Positions 56,832 to 64,000 of a DNA stretch of 64,000 bases are shown here, one piece after another. A program made the position numbers and the translations under genes. Where the stretch lies: NCBI GenBank assembly GCA_026225555.1, contig JAMFSY010000114.1, positions 110,451 to 174,450 of the forward strand, read 5' to 3'. Numbering within the stretch: position 1 is the first letter of the stretch; every line of letters begins with the position of its first letter. The notes under the pieces are model-generated. The model was not told the origin of the DNA. It ran no database searches and saw only the letters and a list, made by a program, of their open reading frames with translations. The stretch comes from Methylacidiphilales bacterium. Its GTDB lineage: Bacteria; Verrucomicrobiota; Verrucomicrobiia; Methylacidiphilales; UBA1321.

Positions 56832-57080
56832 ATGCTCGTCCTAAGTCGCAAGGTTGGCGAGTCGATCAAACTCGCCGACGATATCGAAATCACCGTCCTC
56901 GCCGTCGATAACCAGCGGGTCCGCCTGGGTATTCGCGCGCCTCGCCACATTGAGGTTCGCCGCAGCGGTCCCGAGGTCAACGTCAGCGAAGACAATCGCG
57001 AAGCGGCCGTGCCGGCCGACGCGACCGACAAGACAACTCTTCTTCGCCAGGCAGCTTCCGCGAAAAAGAAGCAGGACTAG
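56832..57080 (+). CDS. csrA: Carbon storage regulator / flagellin translation regulator CsrA
   Basis: MLVLSRKVGESIKLADDIEITVLAVDNQRVRLGIRAPRHIEVRR. Confidence 0.98.
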   Translation: MLVLSRKVGESIKLADDIEITVLAVDNQRVRLGIRAPRHIEVRRSGPEVNVSEDNREAAVPADATDKTTLLRQAASAKKKQD

Positions 57081-57088
57081 GTCCTTCT

Positions 57089-57118
57089 TTCGCTGGCCCG
57101 GTTTTCCGGGTCAGCGAA
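57089..57118. terminator. Hairpin at convergent csrA / minus-strand gene junction
   Basis: ttcgctggcccgg-tttt-ccgggtcagcgaa, 13-bp stem with one G-T pair; no strong T-tract. Confidence 0.6.
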
Positions 57119-57788
57119 GCTTGACGGGAGTTCCAGCGCCGAATCTATCATGTAGAAAAGTCAGGAACTTATCATTCGACTTCGGGACGGGAGTCGAAGG
57201 GTTCGCCGCGCGATCAATCAGGAAATCGAAACGATCGAACGCGATGTCATTTAGATTGTTGGAACGCAGAAAGCGGCGCGCCTGCTCAAACCATCCGTTT
57301 CTAAGATAGCAACGCAGGACGATCTCGATCGACTCGTTATCCAATATCCCGCCTGCCTCGGTGGCGAGCGCATGCAGCAGCGCGAGGCTTCGCGGACGAT
57401 TCAGCGCCGAAAGAAAGACAAGGCACAACTGCAGATCCATGAGTTCGAGTCGGCCCTGGCAGGCGTGATTCTCCACCGCGTCTTCCCACAGATTGATTTT
57501 ATCGATCGCGGGTAGTTGGACGCCATAACCAAGATGCCGATCTCGCAGCAGGAGGAGCGCAGCAACGCAATCCTTCGGTTGACCCGGGACGAAGTTTCCA
57601 CTCAATCGCGAAAGTTTCTCGTGCTGATTTCGGGACACGTATAGATAGAAAAGGATATTGGAAACGATCCCGATGGCTTTCTCCGGAATAGGGCCGATTT
57701 GTTCCACCGCATCGATGGCCCAGGCCCATTCCTCGCGTTCCATGGCGCGTTTGATCGCGGCCAGCCGGGATTGGAATTCAATTTGCAT
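57111..57788 (-). CDS. Hypothetical helical-repeat protein
   Basis: MQIEFQSRLAAIKRAMEREEWAWAIDAVEQIGPIPEKAIG..., overlaps end of upstream GT9 gene. Confidence 0.6.
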   Translation of the reverse strand: MQIEFQSRLAAIKRAMEREEWAWAIDAVEQIGPIPEKAIGIVSNILFYLYVSRNQHEKLSRLSGNFVPGQPKDCVAALLLLRDRHLGYGVQLPAIDKINLWEDAVENHACQGRLELMDLQLCLVFLSALNRPRSLALLHALATEAGGILDNESIEIVLRCYLRNGWFEQARRFLRSNNLNDIAFDRFDFLIDRAANPSTPVPKSNDKFLTFLHDRFGAGTPVKLR

Positions 57789-58893
57789 AGGAAAAGCGCC
57801 TCGCTTCGAACAATTGTTCAACGACCGCAACCACCTGTTTGGCCTCGATCGAATTGGTGCAGGGAGGGACCTCCTCCAACAAAGGGCATTGGCGCAGATA
57901 ACTGGCGGTGGACCACCAGCAGCCGCCGCAAATGCGAGGCGCGATATTGATGTTCGATTTCATCCCGAAGAACTCCAGAGGAGTTGATCCGAAAAAGACG
58001 ACGGAGGGAGTTTCCACCGCGCGGGCGAGGTTAACCAGGCCTCCCTCCGGGCCGAGCAGGAGCCGGGCGCCCTTGATCAGGCCGGCTGCTTCCAGAAGAT
58101 TTGTTTTGCCGCGAAGATCATGATCGACCGGGTAATTCCCGGGATCGTTCGTTGTTCCCAACAGAAGCGTGGGAATCGCCAAAGTTTTAAGTTGAGAGAG
58201 AATTTCTCTCATGCGGGCGTGCGGTAGGCTCTTCGTCCAAAGGGAGCCCTGAAGGGGAAGCCATTCCGCCGCATTGCTCACCACGATATAATCCGACGGA
58301 AGGGAGAACCTGGCCAGGGCCGTCTCCTGATCGGGAAGATCAATTTGCAGCGCCTCGAAATCCTCATCGGGGAAGCCCGAGGTGTGGGCCATCAATTCAT
58401 ACATCGACCAACCCGCCGCACGGGCCTCCCGACAGAGAAAATCGTTGTCATAGGGAAAGTTCTGCACCTTGCCCAACCAACCTGTCTGGATCTTTTGGGC
58501 GTCTTCAATAAATTGAAGTTGTTCCCGATTAAAGCGGGGCCGAATCGAAAGGGTATATTTAATGACGTACCGGCATTCGACCAACAGGTCATAGGAATGC
58601 TCCTTCAATTTATTCCGGAGCAAATAGTGATAACCCGCCGGGATCCGAATATGTTTTTTGAGGTAGGAAACCGATTCCAATAACTTCGATCCCAGGGAAT
58701 CAGAATGAACCAGAATGAAGGTCGCTTGGGGAAACGTCTTCCGCAAGGACCGAAGCAGGGGCGTGATTTGAATCACGTCCCCATAACTTCCCAATCCAAA
58801 AACAAGGATGACCTGTCCCGTTTGCGACTCCCTTTCGATGGAGTCAACTGCTTCGTTAATCCGCCGATTGATTTCGTTCGTCGGCTTGATCAT
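57778..58893 (-). CDS. GT9/heptosyltransferase-like glycosyltransferase
   Basis: VFGLGSYGDVIQITPLLRSLRKTFPQATFILVH; LLGPEGGLVNLARAVETPSVVFFGSTPLEFFG. Confidence 0.8.
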   Translation of the reverse strand: MIKPTNEINRRINEAVDSIERESQTGQVILVFGLGSYGDVIQITPLLRSLRKTFPQATFILVHSDSLGSKLLESVSYLKKHIRIPAGYHYLLRNKLKEHSYDLLVECRYVIKYTLSIRPRFNREQLQFIEDAQKIQTGWLGKVQNFPYDNDFLCREARAAGWSMYELMAHTSGFPDEDFEALQIDLPDQETALARFSLPSDYIVVSNAAEWLPLQGSLWTKSLPHARMREILSQLKTLAIPTLLLGTTNDPGNYPVDHDLRGKTNLLEAAGLIKGARLLLGPEGGLVNLARAVETPSVVFFGSTPLEFFGMKSNINIAPRICGGCWWSTASYLRQCPLLEEVPPCTNSIEAKQVVAVVEQLFEARRFSYAN

Positions 58894-58937
58894 CGAGGTT
58901 TTTTGAATCTGAAATCAAAACGTGATCGGCCCACTGA

Positions 58938-60626
58938 TTACATATCCATGAACGAGTCGTGGGGATCGTTTCCGTTATGGCCGTTGTGACCATTATGCTT
59001 GGCGGTGGCCACGGGCTGGTTCTGGCGGCGAGTCAAGGTCATCGGCGCGATGGAAAGCGGCATTGATTTTTGGAGTGAGGGCTTACTCTTGGACGATTCT
59101 CTTGGGACGGCAGAGTTGCCCTTCACCAGCTTGACCAGAACTTCGACCCCGGCCCGTAGTTCGACCGATTGGGCGGTCAATTCTTCGGAGGCGCTGGCCG
59201 TCTGTTCCGAGCCGGCGGCATTGGCCTGCGTGACTTGATTCATCTGGGCGATGGCGCTGTTGATCTGCTCGAGTCCGGTATTTTGTTCCTTCGATGCATC
59301 GGTGATCTGGCCAACGAGGGAATCGACTTCCCTGGCCTTCGTGACGATATGGTTGAGACTTTCGCGGACGCCGTTCGCCTTCTGGACGACCTCGGCGATG
59401 CGGCTGGCCACCTTGCTGTTCACCTCGACCCCGCAGTTGCTTTGATTGACCGAGCTCTCGATCATCTGGGCTGTTTCCTTGGCGGCATCGGCGCTGCGCT
59501 TGGCCAGGTTGCGGACTTCCTCGGCGACGACCGCGAAGCCCATGCCGGCTTCTCCTGCCCGGGCGGCTTCCACCGCGGCGTTCAGGGCCAGGATATTGGT
59601 TTGAAAGGCGATTTCATCAATGGTCGAGATGATCTTGGAGACATCGTTACTGGAAGCCTTGATGCCCAGGATAGCCTGTCCCATTTCATTGCTGGCGAGT
59701 TGAATCGCCTCCATCGCACCCTGCATTTCCTCGGTGCGCTGGGCGCCGGTTTCGGCGGCGGTACGGGTTTCGCTGGAGAGTGTCTGGGCGTGTTTGGCAT
59801 TTTCAGCGTTGCGCTTGGTCATGCTGCCAATCTCCTCCAGGGCGGCGCTGGTTTCTTCCAGCGAGGCGGCCTGTTCACTGGCGCCTTGGGCCAGGGCTTG
59901 GCTGGCGGAGGCGAGTTGGCTCGAGGCGGAGACGATCTGGCTGGCCCCTTCGCCCAGGGTTTCGGCCACTTGGGTCAAGACCCCGTTGAGACTGCGGACA
60001 ATCAGATAACCGATGATGCCGCCGGCCAAAAGCGTGATGATCACCGATACGTTGACTCCCGCTGCACTAGCGTTCGCCAGGTTCGCGCTGGCCGTACTTT
60101 CCGTGTTGGCGCTGTTTTTATTGTAGTCAATCTCCGCCTGAAGAGCTTCGTGATACTTGAGAAGCGCCGGTTCGACCTGCTTCTGAAATAGATCATACGC
60201 GGCGGCATCTTTAAGTTCCGAGCTCAGTTGCCGTACCGGCGCCCAGGCTGCCCGATAAGTATCACGGGCTTCGATCGTTTTATCATAGAACGGCTTTTCG
60301 ACAGGGTCGGCGTCGGCGATCAGTTTGTAATCGCCGAGCTCTTTATCGATCGACTCCCGGGCCGCAGTGATTTGGCTCTCATTGGCCTGCACGTCGGCCG
60401 GGGTGCTTGACATAATGTGTTTCAAAAGCAGGACATTGACGCCGGTAGTTTGTTGGAGAAGCTGGCTGAGAGTTTCGACGCTGGGAAATTGATTGTCGTG
60501 GATATCGTCCGCATAGAATTTGAGCTTATTGATGCTTAGCGAAGTGAGAACGCCCACGATCACATTGATCAGAACAAGAAGGCTCAGGCCGAGGATGACC
60601 CGCTTTTTGATGGTCCAGTTTTTCAT
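58938..60626 (-). CDS. Methyl-accepting chemotaxis protein (4HB-type sensor)
   Basis: TM-periplasmic helical-TM, [48 protein letters not shown]-terminal [16 protein letters not shown]. Confidence 0.95.
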   Translation of the reverse strand: MKNWTIKKRVILGLSLLVLINVIVGVLTSLSINKLKFYADDIHDNQFPSVETLSQLLQQTTGVNVLLLKHIMSSTPADVQANESQITAARESIDKELGDYKLIADADPVEKPFYDKTIEARDTYRAAWAPVRQLSSELKDAAAYDLFQKQVEPALLKYHEALQAEIDYNKNSANTESTASANLANASAAGVNVSVIITLLAGGIIGYLIVRSLNGVLTQVAETLGEGASQIVSASSQLASASQALAQGASEQAASLEETSAALEEIGSMTKRNAENAKHAQTLSSETRTAAETGAQRTEEMQGAMEAIQLASNEMGQAILGIKASSNDVSKIISTIDEIAFQTNILALNAAVEAARAGEAGMGFAVVAEEVRNLAKRSADAAKETAQMIESSVNQSNCGVEVNSKVASRIAEVVQKANGVRESLNHIVTKAREVDSLVGQITDASKEQNTGLEQINSAIAQMNQVTQANAAGSEQTASASEELTAQSVELRAGVEVLVKLVKGNSAVPRESSKSKPSLQKSMPLSIAPMTLTRRQNQPVATAKHNGHNGHNGNDPHDSFMDM

Positions 60627-60641
60627 AGATAGTTTTGCATT

Positions 60642-60668
60642 TTATCGGTTGGGGATGGGAGATTATTA
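60642..60668 (-). promoter_or_regulatory. Candidate sigma28 promoter of mcp (TAATAATC-N11-ACCGATAA)
   Basis: Minus-strand reading upstream of ATG at 60626. Confidence 0.5.
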
Positions 60669-60691
60669 GCGCTCTCTCCGGAGCGCTGTGC

Positions 60692-62467
60692 CTAGGCCGC
60701 CAGATTGAGGATTTCCTGGCCTGGATTTTCCAGCCGGACGAGCGCGGTCGGATCGAGGATCAAGCCGACACATCCGTCGCCGAGAATGGCGCCTCCAGAG
60801 ATCATCGGATCGGTCTTAAAAACATCACCGAGATGCTTGATCACGACCTCCTGCTTGCCGAGAAGTTCGTCGGCGAGCAGACAACGCTTTTGTCCATCCG
60901 CCTCGATCACCACCATGATTCCAGCTCCGGTATAGGTAGAGGCCGTCTGAAATTGAAAGTGATCGTGCAGGCGAAGCAGGGGAATCAATTCCTTGCGCAT
61001 TTGCACCACCTCACCACGGCCGGGCAGGGAGGTGATGTGGCAGGACTTTGGGTGGAACGATTCCCGCACCGAAATGGCGGGCAGGATATAGCGCTGCCCG
61101 CTCACCTTGATGATGAGGCCATCGATGATCGCCATGGTCAGCGGCAGCTGGATGGTAAAGCCGGTCCCGACGCCGGGGGCGGACCGAATATCGATCTTGC
61201 CGCGAAGCTTGCTGATATTTCTCTGCACCACATCCATGCCGACCCCGCGTCCGGAAATATCGGTGACCACTTCCGCAGTGGAAAAGCCGGGATGGAAAAT
61301 GAGGCTGAAGATATCTTTGTCTTCCGGAACGACGCCGGGTTTGAGAAGGCCATTCCTGATCGCCTTTTGCACGATGCGTTCGCGGTTTAATCCCGCGCCG
61401 TCGTCCTCGACTTCGATCAGGATATGGCCGCTTTTATGATAGGCCCGAAGCAGGATGCGGCCCGCTGCTGGTTTTCCCGCGGCGATGCGCTGGGCCATCG
61501 GTTCGATCGCGTGATCGACCGCGTTGCGCACCATGTGCATCAGCGGGTCGCTGAGTTTTTCCACCAGGGTGCGATCGACCTCGGTGTCTTCGCCTTCCAG
61601 GACCAGGTGGACCTCCTTCTTTTGCCGGGCCGCTACGTCGCGGACCAGTCGATGCATTTTTTGAAAGATGCCGCGGATGGGAACCATGCGCATGGTCATC
61701 GCCGTGCGCTGGAGTTCCTTGCTGATCCGATTCAGTTGCGACAAGTTGCGCATCAAGGCGTGGCTGTCGAAGGTGCTTGAGGAGGCGATTTGAACAATGA
61801 GCGATTGGGCAATGAGAAGCTCTCCGGCCAAATCGACCAGGCTATCGAGCTTGGCGGTGGAAACTTTGACCGAGTTATTTTCGTTGCCGGCGAGAAGAGG
61901 GGATTTGGCGTTGGCGGAAGGCTCAACTGGCGCGGGCGGTTCGACGGGCGCCGTCTCTGCCGATTCTTCCGGCACGGAGGATTTCAGGGCGGGAATATCA
62001 CAAGTGGCGGACTCATCACCATCCAGGATCCGGCGCACCGAGGCCTTCAGTGCCGAGGTGGGAATGAGAAGGGGTCGCCGGGTTTTCTTGCCTCGGACCT
62101 GCGCCTCGATTTCATCCACGAATTGTTTGAGCGTATCCCGTCCCTTCAGAATGATTTCGATAATTGCGGAATTGATCTCGAGATGGCCTTCCCGCACCTG
62201 GTCGAGCAACGATTCCAAGACGTGGGCCAGTTCACTGACCGCGGTCAAATCGAGAAATCCGGCATTTCCCTTGAAGGTATGAAATGCCCGGAAGATCGTG
62301 TTGACGACTTCCTGATTGTGGGCGTCTTCCTCGAGGACGAGTACCCCTTGCTCGATATGATCGAGATGGTCTCGGGCATCGTTGAGAAATTCCTGGAGCA
62401 GCTCCGAATCCGTTTCGGCGCTGATTTCCAAGGGAATCTCGCCGTTCAGTTCGGGGTCCTCGGGCAT
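60692..62467 (-). CDS. cheA: Chemotaxis histidine kinase CheA (P2-less)
   Basis: HPt FRAFHTFKGNAGF; P3 VKVSTAKLDSLVDLAGELLIAQSL; HATPase HMVRNAVDHAIE..GRGVGMDVV; CheW-like C-terminus. Confidence 0.97.
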   Translation of the reverse strand: MPEDPELNGEIPLEISAETDSELLQEFLNDARDHLDHIEQGVLVLEEDAHNQEVVNTIFRAFHTFKGNAGFLDLTAVSELAHVLESLLDQVREGHLEINSAIIEIILKGRDTLKQFVDEIEAQVRGKKTRRPLLIPTSALKASVRRILDGDESATCDIPALKSSVPEESAETAPVEPPAPVEPSANAKSPLLAGNENNSVKVSTAKLDSLVDLAGELLIAQSLIVQIASSSTFDSHALMRNLSQLNRISKELQRTAMTMRMVPIRGIFQKMHRLVRDVAARQKKEVHLVLEGEDTEVDRTLVEKLSDPLMHMVRNAVDHAIEPMAQRIAAGKPAAGRILLRAYHKSGHILIEVEDDGAGLNRERIVQKAIRNGLLKPGVVPEDKDIFSLIFHPGFSTAEVVTDISGRGVGMDVVQRNISKLRGKIDIRSAPGVGTGFTIQLPLTMAIIDGLIIKVSGQRYILPAISVRESFHPKSCHITSLPGRGEVVQMRKELIPLLRLHDHFQFQTASTYTGAGIMVVIEADGQKRCLLADELLGKQEVVIKHLGDVFKTDPMISGGAILGDGCVGLILDPTALVRLENPGQEILNLAA

Positions 62468-62473
62468 CGACGT

Positions 62474-63001
62474 CTAGGATTGGGCCGGGGTGGTTTCGAG
62501 GGCGGGGAAGGATAAGGGCAGGCCTTCGTGATCCTCCTGCACCATCTGGTCGATGTTCAGAAGCGCCTTCACCTGGCCGCGCACCTTGGCCATGTGCTCG
62601 ATGCAACTGACCGTATTTCCATTGCCAAAATGGGGGGCCGGTTCGATGTCCTCCGCATTGATGGAATAGACCTCCTCGAGGGCGTCCACAATCAGCCCCA
62701 TCAGCTTGGTGGCGGAAGCGATCTCGACCTGGGTGACAATGATGCAGGTGCGGTTCGTTGTGGTTGCTTCCGGCAGGCCGAACCTCATCCGGAGATCGAT
62801 TACCGGGACAATCTTTCCGCGCAAATTGATCACACCCTTGATATGAGCGGGCAGCCGGGGAATGGGCGTGATATCGAGCAGACGAATGATTTCCCGGGCC
62901 TTGAGAATGGGAATCCCGTAGGCAACGCTGCCCACGATGAAGGTGAGATATTTTCCGGCCACTTTGCCGGCGACGGATTTTTCGAGTGTTGATGCGGGCA
63001 T
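62474..63001 (-). CDS. cheW: Chemotaxis coupling protein CheW
   Basis: YLTFIVGSVAYGIPILKAREIIRLLDITPIPRLPAHIKGVINLRGKIVPVIDLRMRFGL. Confidence 0.96.
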   Translation of the reverse strand: MPASTLEKSVAGKVAGKYLTFIVGSVAYGIPILKAREIIRLLDITPIPRLPAHIKGVINLRGKIVPVIDLRMRFGLPEATTTNRTCIIVTQVEIASATKLMGLIVDALEEVYSINAEDIEPAPHFGNGNTVSCIEHMAKVRGQVKALLNIDQMVQEDHEGLPLSFPALETTPAQS

Positions 63002-63014
63002 AAAAAGAGGAAGA

Positions 63015-63404
63015 TTATTGGGCTGCCACGAGGAGTTGCAGATTGAGAATCTGGTTGGCCTGCGCCAGGAGTTGCTCGCCCTTGAAGGGCTTGGCGACGT
63101 AGCCGGCGACGTGCAACTGGTCGGCGCGCTCGATCGATTTATTGCCTGATTCCGCCGTCAGCATGATCACGGGCGTGGCCTGCAGCGCCTCGGTCTGCCG
63201 CAGCTTTTCCAGGACTTCGAGGCCGTTCATGTCTCCCATGGTGATATCGAGGAAGATCAGGTCGGGAAGAATGCTCGCGGCCATCGCCAGGCCATCGGCC
63301 CCATTGGAGGCCTCGAAGATCTCGCACTCGAAAGGCTGGAATGTTCTCGTGACGATCATTCGCACCATCTTGCTGTCATCCACCGTCAAAATTTTGTTAC
63401 TCAT
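63015..63404 (-). CDS. cheY: Chemotaxis response regulator CheY
   Basis: ILTVDDSKMVRMIVTRTF..LIFLDITMGDMNGLEVLEKLR..VAKPFKGEQLL. Confidence 0.93.
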   Translation of the reverse strand: MSNKILTVDDSKMVRMIVTRTFQPFECEIFEASNGADGLAMAASILPDLIFLDITMGDMNGLEVLEKLRQTEALQATPVIMLTAESGNKSIERADQLHVAGYVAKPFKGEQLLAQANQILNLQLLVAAQ

Positions 63405-63427
63405 AATATTCCAAGTTCCTTCTTCTC

Positions 63428-63454
63428 TTTTCGGTATAAGCCGAGGTTTCTTTA
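63428..63454 (-). promoter_or_regulatory. Candidate sigma28 promoter of cheY operon (TAAAGAAA-N11-ACCGAAAA)
   Basis: Minus-strand reading in the cheX-cheY intergenic gap with exact N11 spacing. Confidence 0.55.
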
Positions 63455-63967
63455 GTTTTCCGAAAATGGGTTGATGCAGAGATTCACGCCCAGCCCGCGC
63501 GTCCCCTGACGAAAGAAAAATTGTTCGCTGCTCGCGCCCGGAATCGAGTTGGCGACGAGGTCCTGATTGGCGCTGACCTGAGGGATCTCCATCTTCGAAT
63601 CCAGGCCTGCATCGTGCAGCCGCGACTGCAGGTTGCCGGTTACGATGTTGACAATTTCACCTATGGCATCCGTGATGACGTCGAGTGGATATTCCCCCTC
63701 GTCGCCGTCGCCTAGGATTCGCGCGGCGATAAGTCCGCTGAGCTCTTGCGAAAAGGAAAGAGCGACTTTTCCGCTTGTTCTTCCGTTGAAATTGACCGAG
63801 GCGGTCAAATGTCCGTGCTCCTCGATCGGCATCAGGGAGGGGTCATCGGTTTCCAGTAGAATCGAGACCATCGTGGCGAATGTTTCCGTCACGGCCCGGG
63901 TGAGCAAATCTCCGATGAGAAGAACGATTGTGCAGTTAAGACCCAGGCGGGAAATCGCCATCTCCAC
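63452..63967 (-). CDS. CheX-like chemotaxis phosphatase (5' end uncertain; frame open to window edge)
   Basis: NFNGRTSGKVALSFSQELSGLIAARILG...DVITDAIGEIVNIVTGNLQSRL (ExxN motif). Confidence 0.75.
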   Translation of the reverse strand: MEMAISRLGLNCTIVLLIGDLLTRAVTETFATMVSILLETDDPSLMPIEEHGHLTASVNFNGRTSGKVALSFSQELSGLIAARILGDGDEGEYPLDVITDAIGEIVNIVTGNLQSRLHDAGLDSKMEIPQVSANQDLVANSIPGASSEQFFFRQGTRGLGVNLCINPFSEN

Positions 63968-64000
63968 CGTCGCTCCATCGCGGGCGGATATCCGAGGATA

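Noticed and set aside
58905-58930. GCCGATCA -10-like element upstream of the GT9 gene (minus strand)
   Set aside because: No recognisable -35 at N11 spacing
59169-60191. 340-aa plus-strand ORF
   Set aside because: Antisense shadow of the chemoreceptor gene

Overview
This 64 kb window is almost entirely a flagellar motility and chemotaxis supercluster from a Gram-negative-type bacterium: P- and L-ring genes flgI and flgH are present. The gene content and FliW/CsrA pairing suggest a PVC/Verrucomicrobiota-like lineage, but that is inference only. Layout: (i) 1-13.6 kb, an array of REC and hybrid histidine-kinase proteins with one polytopic chemoreceptor; (ii) 13.8-20.1 kb, a short flagellin (fliC) followed by a glycosyltransferase island with two tandem paralogous CgeB-like proteins, one GT4-like protein and one more CgeB-like protein; (iii) 20.1-26.3 kb, a minus-strand fliS-orf-fliD-NtrC-like-exported TPR-exported Pro-rich operon; (iv) 26.4-57.1 kb, a plus-strand HDOD-flgM-flgBC-fliEFGHIJ-motE-like-fliK-flgD-like-flgD-flgE-fliLMNOPQR-flhBA-orf-fliA-motAB-orf-flgFGAHIJN-flgKL-fliW-csrA block; (v) 57.1-64 kb, a GT9 glycosyltransferase and partner, then minus-strand mcp-cheA-cheW-cheY-cheX-like. 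Main second-look points: a coherent set of sigma28-type promoters (-35, N11, -10 xCCGATA(A/G)) upstream of flgM, fliC, the HK operon, the glycosyltransferases, the fliD operon, cheY and mcp; a CsrA-type hairpin (AGGAC-GGATGGA-GTCCT) in the flagellin leader with fliW-csrA in the same cluster; absence of both canonical CheY docking elements (FliM EIDALL motif, CheA P2); a FlgD-like duplicate next to flgD; the flhF/flhG slot replaced by a small membrane protein; a REPIN-like inverted pair; and a 29-bp perfect inverted repeat. No rRNA, tRNA, CRISPR array, transposase or prophage was recognised. All family calls are from reading the protein sequences; no database search was run.
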